Origin: Marasmitruncus massiliensis
Lineage (GTDB): Bacteria; Bacillota; Clostridia; Oscillospirales; Ruminococcaceae
Assembly: GCF_900186535.1 (NCBI RefSeq)
Contig: NZ_FYDE01000001.1
Span: 18,712 to 82,711, forward strand
Length of the DNA stretch: 64,000 nt
Direction: 5' to 3'
Position numbers and translations under genes: made by a program. The notes beneath the pieces were generated by a model. That model was not told the DNA's origin and ran no database searches. It saw nothing but the letters and a program-made list of their open reading frames with translations. Every line of letters begins with the position of its first letter. The first letter of the stretch is position 1. Positions 1-8,250 of this stretch are shown here, in pieces.

Positions 1-1
1 G

Positions 2-1273
2 ATTCTCGCATCAGTCGTGATGCTGGTTTTACTGTTCTTCAAGGTGCCGGTTTACATCTCGGTGCTTGGCGGATCAGCGGTTTATTTCCTGCTGAATCCT
101 AAGGTAAACCCGATCGTTTTCGCCCAGCAGGCAATTACCGGTACGGAGAGCATCTCCCTGCTTGCGATTCCCTTCTTTGTGTGCGCCGGTATCTTTATGA
201 ACTACACCGGTGTAACCAAGCGGATCATGTCCTTCTGCGAAGTCATTACAGGGCGCATGTCCGGCGGCCTTGCGCAGGTGAACGTTCTCCTCTCCACCCT
301 AATGGGCGGCCTGTCCGGTTCCAACATTGCGGATGCGGCAATGGAGGCAAAGATGCTGGTTCCCGAAATGGAGAAAAAAGGGTTTTCCAACTCTTTCTCC
401 AGCGTTGTAACAGCGGCTTCCTCCATGATCACGCCGCTGATCCCCCCGGGGATTGCCATGATCCTGTATGGCTGCATTGCCAATGTTTCCATCGGCAAGC
501 TGTTTGTTTCCGGAATTGGGGTGGGCACCCTTCTCTGCGTGTCCATGATGCTGCTGGTCAAATTTGTTTCTGAAAAGCGCGGTTATCTGCCGCTGCGCAG
601 CACACGCGTAACCGGCAAGGAATTCGGCGCAGCCCTGAAACCGGCAGTTCTTCCGCTCTGCCTGCCGATCATCATCATCGGCGGCATCCGCCTCGGCGTG
701 TTTACCGCGACTGAGGCCGGCGCGGTTGCGATCCTGTATGCCGCGATTTTGGGGCTGATCTATCGCGAGATACACATCAAGGATATGATGCAGGGCCTGA
801 AAGAAACCGTTACAACCACTGCGTCCATCATGCTGATCGTTTCCGCGGCATCTGTTTTCTCCTGGATTCTGACCAAAGAACGGATTCCGCAACAACTGAC
901 CGAATGGATTGTAGGCTCCATCAGCAATAAATATGTATTCCTGATTATCGTCAACATTTTCCTGCTGATCGTCGGTATGTTCATTGAAGGCAACGCGTCC
1001 ATGATTGTTCTGGTTCCGCTGCTTGCCCCGGTAGCTGCCGCATATGGTATTGACGAAATCCAGTTTGCGATGATTTACATCTTCAATAATGCCATCGGCG
1101 CATTATCTCCTCCGATGGGCACCCTGATGTTTGTCACCTGCAGTATTACAAAATGCAAAACAAAAGATTTCATCAAGGAAGCTGTTCCGTTTTACATTTT
1201 GCTGGCAATCAACCTGTTGCTTTTGACCTATATTCCAATCTTCTCAACAGGGTTGGTCAGACTGTTCTATTAA
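2..1273 (+). CDS. dctM: TRAP transporter large permease (DctM family), 5' end outside window
   Basis: This is the large membrane subunit of a TRAP transporter, which uses a sodium gradient and a periplasmic-type binding protein to import organic acids or sugar acids. The reading frame is open from the first bases, so the start lies upstream. About 423 codons are visible and family members have about 425-430, so only a few residues are missing. Hydrophobic segments run along the whole length. Family-typical stretches are GGLSGSNIADAAMEAKMLVP, which carries the conserved small-residue loop, PPGIAMILYG, and NNAIGALSPPMGTLMFV near the end. The binding protein and small DctQ subunit are presumably upstream. 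A terminator follows at once. The downstream dehydrogenase/transketolase operon may degrade its substrate, but that is inference from proximity. Confidence 0.93.
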   Translation: MLASVVMLVLLFFKVPVYISVLGGSAVYFLLNPKVNPIVFAQQAITGTESISLLAIPFFVCAGIFMNYTGVTKRIMSFCEVITGRMSGGLAQVNVLLSTLMGGLSGSNIADAAMEAKMLVPEMEKKGFSNSFSSVVTAASSMITPLIPPGIAMILYGCIANVSIGKLFVSGIGVGTLLCVSMMLLVKFVSEKRGYLPLRSTRVTGKEFGAALKPAVLPLCLPIIIIGGIRLGVFTATEAGAVAILYAAILGLIYREIHIKDMMQGLKETVTTTASIMLIVSAASVFSWILTKERIPQQLTEWIVGSISNKYVFLIIVNIFLLIVGMFIEGNASMIVLVPLLAPVAAAYGIDEIQFAMIYIFNNAIGALSPPMGTLMFVTCSITKCKTKDFIKEAVPFYILLAINLLLLTYIPIFSTGLVRLFY

Positions 1274-1292
1274 ATAATCGTATAACATATCA

Positions 1293-1322
1293 AAGGCCTG
1301 CATATTATGCAGGCCTTTTTCT
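1293..1322 (+). terminator. Rho-independent terminator of TRAP operon
   Basis: A perfect stem AAGGCCTGCAT/ATGCAGGCCTT is followed by a T run. It lies 20 bp after the dctM stop codon and closes the transporter operon. Confidence 0.9.
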
Positions 1323-1533
1323 CTTGCCTTGCTTTCACATGATCCCTGATTTGAATTTTCCGCTCTGCTTTTGATTTAATTGATGCCATTATATCATTCA
1401 TCGGATACATTGCAAACAGATCTCTTTTCTATGTACTGCTGCTTTATGGTTTTATTTTTGCAGCAGACGGAGAGGATTCCCCTCCTTTTTAGCTTCCGGC
1501 TGCCTGCCGGCGGGGCCGTATGCAGGCAGATAT

Positions 1534-1716
1534 TCATGTCACACTGCCCATGCCCCTGATTTTGCTGACATATTCCTGCATATCTTCAAATGTGTTGATG
1601 TCTTTCTCCTTGATTTTATCCTGAATCTCTTTCGGCAGTGAATAATAATATTCATAGCTGGAAGAATCCTGGTCCAATAAATCGGAAAGGCCCACATAGA
1701 TACTTCCTCTAATCAT
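1534..1716 (-). CDS. Small protein of unknown function (60 aa)
   Basis: I do not recognise this family. The start at 1716 is chosen because AGGAGG lies 7 bp upstream (AGGAGGTGCAAAATG); a longer frame to 1755 has no ribosome site. The protein is acidic and probably cytoplasmic, with no signal peptide or membrane segment. It opens MIRGSIYVGLSDLL, has a Tyr-rich stretch around residues 19-23 (YEYYY) and ends in a likely amphipathic helix. Its start codon overlaps the last codons of the upstream small gene (ATGATTAG), so the two are probably translationally coupled. A hairpin at 1500-1529 (CTGCCTGC/GCAGGCAG) sits 5 bp past the stop but lacks a T run. The two-gene layout and good ribosome sites make it a real gene; the function is open. 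Confidence 0.6.
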   Translation of the reverse strand: MIRGSIYVGLSDLLDQDSSSYEYYYSLPKEIQDKIKEKDINTFEDMQEYVSKIRGMGSVT

Positions 1717-1858
1717 TTTGCACCTCCTGTGTCTGGTTTGCTTTTTCATATGCAACTAAATAGATTTCTTTATGCGTATCCTGGCTGATTTGATTTTCCA
1801 GCCGCTTGATTTCTGTTTCGACACGCTGAGATAAATCAGCGTATTTTACGGATTCCAT
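1709..1858 (-). CDS. Small protein of unknown function (49 aa), overlaps next gene
   Basis: This frame of 49 codons runs from an ATG at 1858 to a TAG at 1709. GAGGTGAT lies 7 bp before the ATG. The product starts MESVKYADLSQRVETEIKRL and is rich in Glu, Gln, Lys and Asn, as in a short coiled coil or helical hairpin; no membrane segment is present. It overlaps the start of the 60 aa gene by 8 bases, a typical two-gene operon arrangement. I know no family for it. Possible roles include a small regulator or a toxin/antitoxin-like pair, but nothing in the sequence proves that. Confidence 0.5.
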   Translation of the reverse strand: MESVKYADLSQRVETEIKRLENQISQDTHKEIYLVAYEKANQTQEVQND

Positions 1859-2047
1859 TATAATATCACCTCAAAATCTATTCTTTCCATGCCGGAAGCT
1901 GAAATAAGCTGGTATTCTTGGAAAAAATAATGGAGACGATCAAATCGGCCAGATGGCATTTTGAGGGATTCTGCCCGAATCGAACGTCAAAACGTTCAAA
2001 GGCCGATCTTTTCCATTGGTGATTCATCCTAAATTTTAAATCTCTTA

Positions 2048-2075
2048 TTGACAACTGTTATGAATTTTTTATAAT
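2048..2075 (+). promoter_or_regulatory. Sigma-A promoter for gntR
   Basis: TTGACA at 2048-2053 and TATAAT at 2070-2075 are separated by 16 bp. Both hexamers are perfect. The implied leader to the GntR start codon is about 150 bases and contains the inverted TATCATAC repeat. Confidence 0.75.
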
Positions 2076-2091
2076 AATAATTACAACAACC

Positions 2092-2145
2092 TATCATACA
2101 GGTATACATCATACATTTCCCTGATATTCTGCAAGCAGTATGATA
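2092..2145. promoter_or_regulatory. Inverted repeat, candidate GntR operator
   Basis: TATCATAC (2092-2099) and its exact reverse complement GTATGATA (2138-2145) flank a 38 bp interval, just downstream of the gntR promoter. A further ATCATAC lies at 2108-2114. The placement suits autoregulation by the adjacent GntR protein; binding is inferred only. Confidence 0.4.
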
Positions 2146-2232
2146 AATAACAGGTTTTAAACGCATCCTGATCTTGCAATCCAAGCAAACCGATGTTATC
2201 ATTAAAAGAAAGAAAATGATGCGGAGGAGACT

Positions 2233-2949
2233 ATGGATACCATACAGCCGATAAAGCGGATGAATGTGAGCGATCAGGTATTTGATCAGCTGAAAGCCCA
2301 GTTTCTAAGCGGAAACTGGCAGCCGGGAGAAAAAATCCCCTCGGAAAACGAGCTTTCGGAAAAATTTCAGGTCAGCCGGGTTACTATCCGGCAGGCTTTG
2401 CAGCGGCTGACTGCTCTGGGATTGCTGGAAACCAGGTTTGGTGAAGGTTCGTTTGTAAAAAAGGCGGAAGTGGGCAATTTTATGAATGTTCTGGTTCCCC
2501 AAGCCTATCTTTCAAAAAACTCCACGCTGGAAGTGCTTGAGTTCCGGCAGGTAGTTGAAACCGAATCGGCGGGGCTTGCCGCCGAGCGCGCAGCTTCGGA
2601 AGATATCAGGCAACTGGAAGAAATCCTGGCAGAAATGGAACGGCTGAAAGAGGATTCCCTTGCATTTGCCAAAGCGGACCTCGATTTTCATGTCGCGGTT
2701 TCCCGCATTACGCGCAATTCATTAATCATTGCCACCAACTCTATCCTCAACGATATTCTCAGCGTTTCCATGCAGGATATTGTGGAACAGCTGGGGTTTG
2801 AAATCGGTCTTTATTATCACAAAAAAATCATTAACGCTATCGCCGCCAATGACGCGAAAGCCGCAACCAGTATTATGCGCGAGCATATCTGCAAAACGCG
2901 GGAGCGCTATCAGGAGCGTAAACATGACACGCCGGAAATAGAAGACTGA
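2233..2949 (+). CDS. GntR-family transcriptional regulator, FadR/FCD subfamily
   Basis: This is a 238 aa DNA-binding regulator. Residues 10-78 form the winged helix of GntR proteins (SENELSEKFQVSRVTIRQAL is the recognition segment). Residues about 95-230 form an FCD ligand-binding domain. The probable metal-binding residues of that domain are visible: Asp and His in DLDFHVAVSR, His in YYHKKIINAI and His in MREHI. Proteins of this type usually sense an organic acid or sugar acid and repress the catabolic genes beside them. GGAGGA lies 6 bp before the ATG. It stands between a TRAP transporter and the dehydrogenase-transketolase operon, so it most likely controls both; its ligand is unknown. Confidence 0.92.
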   Translation: MDTIQPIKRMNVSDQVFDQLKAQFLSGNWQPGEKIPSENELSEKFQVSRVTIRQALQRLTALGLLETRFGEGSFVKKAEVGNFMNVLVPQAYLSKNSTLEVLEFRQVVETESAGLAAERAASEDIRQLEEILAEMERLKEDSLAFAKADLDFHVAVSRITRNSLIIATNSILNDILSVSMQDIVEQLGFEIGLYYHKKIINAIAANDAKAATSIMREHICKTRERYQERKHDTPEIED

Positions 2950-3102
2950 CAATCGGCGTTCCTTTTTGTCCTTACCTGTATGACAGCTATCAGCAATACA
3001 GGTCGTTCGGTTTTTTGGCAGGCCTGCTGTCCCAAACGGACAGCTTACAGACATAAGAATTGCCAACCAGACAAATGACAGAAATGAGGTGGAAAAATAT
3101 TC

Positions 3103-3209
3103 GTGAAAAAAGGTAGGCAAACAGGCAGTTCATAAACCAGACCGTATGGTTCACCGGTCTAGTGGTCCTGCTGATCTGCAACGCCGTATTCGGCGGCATA
3201 GTGCTCTGA
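3103..3209 (+). pseudogene. Possible frameshifted remnant of a small membrane protein
   Basis: A GTG at 3103 preceded by GAGGTGG begins a frame that stops after ten codons (VKKGRQTGSS). One base back, the other frame continues for 26 codons through a clear hydrophobic segment (VWFTGLVVLLICNAVFGGIV) to a TGA at 3207. A single -1 shift would join a basic N-terminus to one membrane span. It may be a decayed gene, for instance a transporter fragment, or chance. The rest of 2950-3243 holds no other gene. Confidence 0.25.
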
Positions 3210-3243
3210 CGGTACAACTGATTCTTAAAGTGAGGTTTTTAAC

Positions 3244-4269
3244 ATGAAAGGCATTGTTTACAAGGGCCCGAACATCCTGAGCTATCAGGATGTTCCGGAC
3301 GTTTCCCCCAAGGCGGGCGAAGTCAAGCTGCGCGTCAAGGCGTGCGGCATCTGCGGAAGCGATGTGCACGGCTACCTCGGGCTGACCGGCAGGCGGCTGG
3401 AGCCTATGATGATGGGGCACGAATTTGCCGGTGAAATCGTAGAGCTCGGCGAAGGCGTTTCCGATAAAAAGGTGGGCGGCAGAGTCGCAGTTTACCCGGT
3501 GGATTTCTGCGGGGAATGCGAGATGTGCGCCAAAGGCGACGTTCACCTCTGCCTGCATAAGCGGGCGTTCGGCGTTCTGGATGTGGACGGAGCGTTCGCG
3601 GAGTATATCTGTGTTCCCGCAAAATGCTGCTTCCCTGTCGACAAACAGGTGTCCTGGGCGATCGGAAGCCTGATGGAGCCTCTCGCGGTTTCCTACCGAG
3701 GCGTAGGGCATGCGGGCGACCTGACCGGGAAAAATGTTCTGCTGGTGGGAACCGGAACCATCGGGCTGCTGGCGCTTGCCTGTGTCAAGATGAAAAATCC
3801 GCGCAAAATCTTTGTTTCCGACCTCAGCGATACCCGTCTTCAGGTCGCCAAGAGCATGGGTGCTGACATCATTATCAACCCCGGCAAAGAAGATCTGAAA
3901 GAAATCATCCTCGCCAACACCGGCAACAAAGGGGTGGACGTGGCAATTGAAGCGGTCGGCGCGACCGCAACGGTGCAGCAAGCGATGGCCGCGCTGGCTT
4001 TCGGCGGCACGGCCGTCTGGATCGGCAACAACAAGCCGATGGTGGAAATCAACATGCAGGAGATCGTGACGCGTGAACTGACGGTGCATGGTTCCTTCCT
4101 GTATGGATACGACGAGTTCAGGGCCGTAGTGGAACTGCTCAACAAGGGCAAGCTGAACGTGGCGCCGCTGATCAGCAAGGAAATCTCACTTGCCGAGGCG
4201 CCCGGCTACTTCTATAAACTGGCGCACGACCCCGGCGATCTGATCAAGGTCGTCGTAGTGGATCAATAA
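3244..4269 (+). CDS. Zinc-dependent medium-chain dehydrogenase (sorbitol/threonine dehydrogenase-like)
   Basis: This 341 aa enzyme of the MDR superfamily oxidises a secondary alcohol of a polyol, sugar acid or amino acid with NAD(P). The GroES-like domain occupies residues 1-150. The catalytic zinc ligands are visible: Cys in CGICGSDVHG and the His-Glu pair in MMGHEFAGEI. A structural-zinc Cys cluster, CGECEMCAKGDVHLC, follows. The Rossmann domain begins at about residue 160 with VLLVGTGTIGLLAL, and the Asp in VSDLSD suggests NAD preference. It is the first gene of an operon with a split transketolase and a GarR-like dehydrogenase, so the substrate is probably converted to a ketose for transketolase. 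The exact substrate cannot be read from sequence. Confidence 0.9.
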   Translation: MKGIVYKGPNILSYQDVPDVSPKAGEVKLRVKACGICGSDVHGYLGLTGRRLEPMMMGHEFAGEIVELGEGVSDKKVGGRVAVYPVDFCGECEMCAKGDVHLCLHKRAFGVLDVDGAFAEYICVPAKCCFPVDKQVSWAIGSLMEPLAVSYRGVGHAGDLTGKNVLLVGTGTIGLLALACVKMKNPRKIFVSDLSDTRLQVAKSMGADIIINPGKEDLKEIILANTGNKGVDVAIEAVGATATVQQAMAALAFGGTAVWIGNNKPMVEINMQEIVTRELTVHGSFLYGYDEFRAVVELLNKGKLNVAPLISKEISLAEAPGYFYKLAHDPGDLIKVVVVDQ

Positions 4270-4313
4270 ATACGGCTCAACGGCAGCCGTTCAGAAACAG
4301 GGAGGCAGGTTGT

Positions 4314-5159
4314 ATGGAAAACCGGGAAACAATCAAAAAAATACAGAGGCTTGCGGCCAAAATCCGCCGCGACGTCGTCCTCATGATCGGCGACGAGGGG
4401 CATGTCGGCCATCTTGGCGGTTCCTGCTCAAGCGCGGACATTGTGGCGGCGCTTTACGGCCATAAAATGAAATTTGATCCCCAGAACCCCAAATGGGAGG
4501 AACGGGATAAATTTATTTACAGCAAGGGCCATGCGGCGATTGCCCAATATGCGGCAATGGCAGAGATGGGCTACTTCCCCACCGAAGAGCTGACCACAGT
4601 AAAGAGCCTCGGCGCAAGGCTTCAGGGTCACCCCGACCGTCTCAAGACGCCGGGCATCGAAGCCGGTACCGGTTCGCTGGGTCAGGGCCTTTCCATTGCC
4701 AACGGCATGGCGCTTGCCATGCGGCTGGATGGCCGATACCGCAAGGTCTATTGCATCATGGGCGACGGGGAAATGGCTGAAGGCCAGATCTGGGAAGCCG
4801 CGATGGCAGCCGCCAATTTCAAGCTGGACAATGTCGTCGGTATCATCGACCAGAACCGCCTGCAGGCAACCGGCGCGGTGGTTGACCGGTTCAACACCAA
4901 TCCCCTGCCTGAAAAATGGGAGGGCTTCGGCTGGCATGTCATTGAAGTTGACGGGCATCATATAGAAGAAATCCTCCGCGCACTCGATGAGGCGGACACT
5001 GTGAAGGGCAAGCCCACGGTGATTATCGCCCATACCGTCAAGGGAAAAGGCATTTCGTTCACGGAAAATGTTGTTGCTTTCCACAACGGAGCGCTGACGA
5101 AAGAACAATACGAGACCGCGCTGAAAGAGCTTGACGCGCAGATCTCAGCATTGAATTGA
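4314..5159 (+). CDS. Transketolase, N-terminal (thiamine diphosphate-binding) subunit
   Basis: This 281 aa protein equals the N-terminal third of a normal transketolase (about 660 aa). It carries the thiamine diphosphate site: GTGSLGQGLSIANGMALA, then GDGEMAEGQIWEAAM with the downstream Asn in IIDQNRLQATG that completes the GDG-N motif. Early His residues that position substrate and cofactor are present (SKGHAAIAQY, QGHPDR). It pairs with the next gene, 18 bp downstream, to make a two-subunit enzyme. Split transketolases are common in clostridia and archaea and are often dedicated to special sugar pathways rather than the pentose phosphate pathway. GGGAGG lies 8 bp before the ATG. Confidence 0.93.
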   Translation: MENRETIKKIQRLAAKIRRDVVLMIGDEGHVGHLGGSCSSADIVAALYGHKMKFDPQNPKWEERDKFIYSKGHAAIAQYAAMAEMGYFPTEELTTVKSLGARLQGHPDRLKTPGIEAGTGSLGQGLSIANGMALAMRLDGRYRKVYCIMGDGEMAEGQIWEAAMAAANFKLDNVVGIIDQNRLQATGAVVDRFNTNPLPEKWEGFGWHVIEVDGHHIEEILRALDEADTVKGKPTVIIAHTVKGKGISFTENVVAFHNGALTKEQYETALKELDAQISALN

Positions 5160-5177
5160 AGAGGAGGGTGCGCTATA

Positions 5178-6107
5178 ATGAGTAAAACACAAAGCCAGCG
5201 CCTGGCATACGGCGAAGAACTGGTTGCTTTAGGCGCGGAAAACAAAGATGTTGTCGTTCTGGAAGCGGACCTTGGAAAATCCACGATGTCCTGCCTGTTC
5301 CAGCAGGAGTACCCCGAGCGGTATTTTGAAATGGGCATTGCCGAACAGAATATGCTTTCAACCGCCGCCGGTCTCGCCGCAGCAGGCAAAATTCCTTTTT
5401 GCAGCACGTTTGCGGTATTCGCTTCCGGCAGGGCGTATGACCAGATCCGCCAGACGATTTCCATTGGAAAACTGAATGTGAAAATCTGCGGTTCCTCCTC
5501 CGGTCTTTCGGATTTCGGCGACGGGTCCACCCATCAGGCGGTTGAGGACATCGCGATCATGAGCGCGATTCCGAACATGACGGTTCTCACCCCCTGCGAC
5601 GCAACCGAAACACGCCAGGCGGTACGTGCCGCCGCGGCAATAGAAGGCCCGGTCTACATCCGTGTGGTGCGCAATGACCTGCCGGATTATATCGCGGAGA
5701 CCGATTCCTTTGAAGTAAGCAAACTCCGCGTTCTGAAAGAAGGACGCGACGTGGCAATCTTAGCGCATGGCTCGATGGTGGAAACCTCGATGAAGGCGGC
5801 CGAACTGCTGGAAGCGCAGGGAATCAGCGCAAAAGTCGTCAACGCAGCCACGATGAAGCCGTTCGACTATCAGGGCGCGGCGGAAATTGCCAAAACCGTG
5901 CGCGCAGTCGTTACTGCGGAAGACCATAACTATATCGGCGGCCTCGCTTCCGCCGCCGCGCTTGCGCTGCGCAAATCCCCGCTGCCGATGGATTATGTGG
6001 CAATCGAGGACCAGTTCGGGCAGTCCGCGCACAGTGCTGCCGAGTTGATGAAGCATTATGGCCTGACCGCACAGAATATTGCGGAAAAAGCCAAAAAACT
6101 GTTATAA
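5178..6107 (+). CDS. Transketolase, C-terminal (pyrimidine-binding) subunit
   Basis: This 309 aa protein corresponds to the middle and C-terminal domains of transketolase. The catalytic Glu that activates the cofactor is in FEMGIAEQNMLSTAAGLAAA. The His-containing loop GDGSTHQAVEDIAIMSAIP and the pyrimidine-binding fold FCSTFAVFASGRAYDQI follow. The last 110 residues form the regulatory transketolase C domain (DVAILAHGSMVETSM). GAGGAGGG precedes the start, and the gene follows the N-terminal subunit in the same operon. The partner ketose and acceptor are unknown. No sugar kinase lies in the operon, so the donor may be imported already acidic or phosphorylated by an unlinked enzyme. Confidence 0.93.
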   Translation: MSKTQSQRLAYGEELVALGAENKDVVVLEADLGKSTMSCLFQQEYPERYFEMGIAEQNMLSTAAGLAAAGKIPFCSTFAVFASGRAYDQIRQTISIGKLNVKICGSSSGLSDFGDGSTHQAVEDIAIMSAIPNMTVLTPCDATETRQAVRAAAAIEGPVYIRVVRNDLPDYIAETDSFEVSKLRVLKEGRDVAILAHGSMVETSMKAAELLEAQGISAKVVNAATMKPFDYQGAAEIAKTVRAVVTAEDHNYIGGLASAAALALRKSPLPMDYVAIEDQFGQSAHSAAELMKHYGLTAQNIAEKAKKLL

Positions 6108-6122
6108 AAGGAGACAGATAGG

Positions 6123-7010
6123 ATGAAAATCGGATTTATCGGTCTGGGCATCATGGGAAAGCCCATGGCAAAAAATTTAATCAAGGCCGGGCATGAGCTG
6201 ATCGTTTATGACGTGGTCGCTGAAAATGTGGAGCAGGTTGTGGAGGCCGGCGCCAAGGCTGGTTCCTCCGCGCGGATTGTCGCGAAATCCTGCCCCGTCA
6301 TCGTCACCATGCTGCCTAATTCCCCGCATGTGAAAACGGTCGTCATGGGAGAAAACGGCGTGCTGGAAGGCGCCAAGGCCGGTACCATCCTGATCGACAT
6401 GAGTTCCATCGCGCCGCTGGCTTCCCAGGAGATTGAAAAAGCGTGTGCCGCCAAGGGCGTCAAGATGATTGACGCGCCCGTTTCCGGCGGAGAGCCGAAA
6501 GCGGTTGACGGCTCGCTCTCGATCATGGTGGGCGGCGACCGTTCGGTCTATAACGAAGTGAAGGACGACATCCTGCTTAAAATGGGCGCATCCGCCGTTT
6601 ACTGCGGCGAGATCGGTGCGGGCAATACCACAAAGCTCGCAAATCAGGTCATTGTCGCCTGCAACATTGCGGCCTGCGCCGAGGCCTTTACGCTTGCGAA
6701 GAAAGCGGGCGTCGACCCCGCGCTGGTGTTTGACGCGATCAAGGGCGGACTTGCCGGTTCAACCGTTATGAATGCAAAGGTCCCAATGATGCTGGAAGGC
6801 AATTTCAAGCCCGGCTTTAAGATTGACCTGCACATCAAAGACCTGAATAATGCGCTTGATACCGGGCACGGTGTCGGCTCTCCCCTGCCGCTGACAGCCG
6901 CGGTGATGGAGATGATGCAGACCCTCCACGCGGACGGCCGCGGCCAGGACGACCACAGCAGTCTCGCAAACTATTACGCGAAGGTTTCCGGTGCAAAAAT
7001 CGGGAAATAA
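6123..7010 (+). CDS. Beta-hydroxyacid dehydrogenase (tartronate semialdehyde reductase / 3-hydroxyisobutyrate dehydrogenase family)
   Basis: This 295 aa NAD(P) oxidoreductase interconverts a short aldehyde acid and the matching hydroxy acid, for example tartronate semialdehyde and glycerate. The N-terminal Rossmann motif is GFIGLGIMGKPMAKNLI. The family substrate loop is DAPVSGGEPKAVDGSLSIMV, and the catalytic Lys lies in GNTTKLANQ near residue 170. The all-helical C-terminal domain is complete and the length is normal. AAAGGAG precedes the start. It is the last gene of the operon before a strong terminator. It would suit reduction of a two- or three-carbon aldehyde released by the transketolase step; that coupling is inference. 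Confidence 0.9.
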   Translation: MKIGFIGLGIMGKPMAKNLIKAGHELIVYDVVAENVEQVVEAGAKAGSSARIVAKSCPVIVTMLPNSPHVKTVVMGENGVLEGAKAGTILIDMSSIAPLASQEIEKACAAKGVKMIDAPVSGGEPKAVDGSLSIMVGGDRSVYNEVKDDILLKMGASAVYCGEIGAGNTTKLANQVIVACNIAACAEAFTLAKKAGVDPALVFDAIKGGLAGSTVMNAKVPMMLEGNFKPGFKIDLHIKDLNNALDTGHGVGSPLPLTAAVMEMMQTLHADGRGQDDHSSLANYYAKVSGAKIGK

Positions 7011-7015
7011 CACGA

Positions 7016-7052
7016 TAAAAGGGCATGCACGAAATCGTGCATGCCCTTTTCT
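7016..7052. terminator. Bidirectional terminator between convergent operons
   Basis: A near-perfect stem AAAAGGGCATGCACGA/TCGTGCATGCCCTTTT has a T run on one side and an A run on the other. It can therefore stop the plus-strand operon ending at 7010 and the minus-strand operon ending at 7061. Confidence 0.9.
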
Positions 7053-7060
7053 TCTGCCTG

Positions 7061-8224
7061 TTACCGATAAGACTGCTCAAGAATTCCGATGACGTCCTGA
7101 TGGGCAATCTCGCAGGGGTCGACCTGAAACAGGCCGCCCATGGTCGCCCGCGCGTTTTCCGCAATCTGCGCAAGCTCGCTCTGTTTGATGCCGTAATCGG
7201 ACATGTTCAGTTCCGCCACACCGCAGGCCGCCTGCAAACCGGCAAGCGTCGAAACGAAATCCATCGGTTCCTTCGCGTCCGCCTTGCCCAGCGCTTTCGC
7301 CATTGCGACCATGCGGGCGTCGCAGGAGCCCGACCGCGCAAGGAAGGTATAATAAGCGAGGCTCACCATAATCAGCCCCGCGCCGTGCTCCAGCTTCGGA
7401 TGATAGGCGCTCATGGCGTGCTCCATCGAATGCTCGGAGGTACAGCCGGAGGCGGATTCCACGATGCCGGAGAAAGTATTCGCCAGCGCCACGTCCGCGC
7501 GCGCCTGTTCATCGGACCCGTCCGCGACGGCTTTTGCAAGGCTTTTGCCGATTAGTTCAATGGCTTTCAGCGCAAACAGATCGCTCATTTCGCTGGCTGT
7601 CCGGTTGACATAGCCCTCTGTGCTGTGAAACAGTGCGTCAAACCCCTGATAGGCGGTAAGCCTTGGGGGCACCGTCATCATCAGCTCGGGATCGATCACC
7701 GACAGCACCGGGAAGGTACCGTCAAAGCCGAAGCCGATCTTCTCGTTGCCGTTGGTGGTGACTGTCCAGGGGTCGGCCTCGGTGCCGGTGCCCGCCGTGG
7801 TGGTAATCGCGACAACCGGGAGCGGCGCGTTCGGGACAGGCTTCCCTTTCCCGCTGCCGCCGGAAATGTAGTCCCAATAGTCTCCTTCATTGGCCGCCAT
7901 AACGGCAATTGCTTTTGCCGAGTCGATGCTGCTGCCTCCGCCAAGCCCGACGACAAAGTCACAGCCACCGGACCTTGCCAGCGCGGCGCCCTCCATCACA
8001 TGCTCTTTAACGGGGTTGGGCAGGATTTTGTTAAACAGGACATGTTCCACGCCCGCCTTTTCGAGCTGTTCCTCAACACGCGCGAGATAGCCGTATTTCT
8101 TGACGGATTGCCCGGAAGAAGTGACAATCAGCGCCTTTTTGCCCGGCAGGGTATGCCGGTGCAGTTCCGCCAGCTTTCCTTTTCCGAACAAAAGCCGCGC
8201 GGGCATATAAAACTCAAAGCTCAT
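7061..8224 (-). CDS. Iron-containing alcohol dehydrogenase
   Basis: This 387 aa member of the Fe-ADH (group III) family reduces aldehydes or oxidises alcohols with NAD(P)H in the cytoplasm. The nucleotide-binding motif is VGLGGGSSIDSAKA at about residues 92-105. Metal ligands are an Asp around ATTTAGTGTEADPWTV, His in GFDALFHSTEGYV, and the His pair region SEHSMEHAMSAYHPKLEHG. The length is typical. CAGGAGG lies 8 bp before the ATG. It is the second gene after the aldo/keto reductase at 8251-9177 and should be transcribed from the MerR-type promoter at 9245-9275. It may detoxify or ferment an aldehyde. The sequence does not tell the substrate apart from butanol, lactaldehyde or sulfoacetaldehyde. 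Confidence 0.92.
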   Translation of the reverse strand: MSFEFYMPARLLFGKGKLAELHRHTLPGKKALIVTSSGQSVKKYGYLARVEEQLEKAGVEHVLFNKILPNPVKEHVMEGAALARSGGCDFVVGLGGGSSIDSAKAIAVMAANEGDYWDYISGGSGKGKPVPNAPLPVVAITTTAGTGTEADPWTVTTNGNEKIGFGFDGTFPVLSVIDPELMMTVPPRLTAYQGFDALFHSTEGYVNRTASEMSDLFALKAIELIGKSLAKAVADGSDEQARADVALANTFSGIVESASGCTSEHSMEHAMSAYHPKLEHGAGLIMVSLAYYTFLARSGSCDARMVAMAKALGKADAKEPMDFVSTLAGLQAACGVAELNMSDYGIKQSELAQIAENARATMGGLFQVDPCEIAHQDVIGILEQSYR

Positions 8225-8250
8225 AGTAAGAACCTCCTGAAAGTAAATAG

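Larger units (their letters stand above)
1859..2232. other. Regulatory intergenic region upstream of gntR
   Basis: No gene is visible in these 374 bases. They hold a dyad GAACGT-CAAA-ACGTTC at 1982-1997, a promoter toward gntR at 2048-2075, and a pair of inverted TATCATAC elements at 2092-2145. The region is AT-rich near the promoter. Confidence 0.6.

Noticed and set aside
3137..3173. Imperfect ACCAGACC/GGTCTAGTGGT dyad as a FadR-type operator before the dehydrogenase gene
   Set aside because: The arms are imperfect and the site overlaps the putative membrane-protein remnant; evidence is too weak to list as a site.
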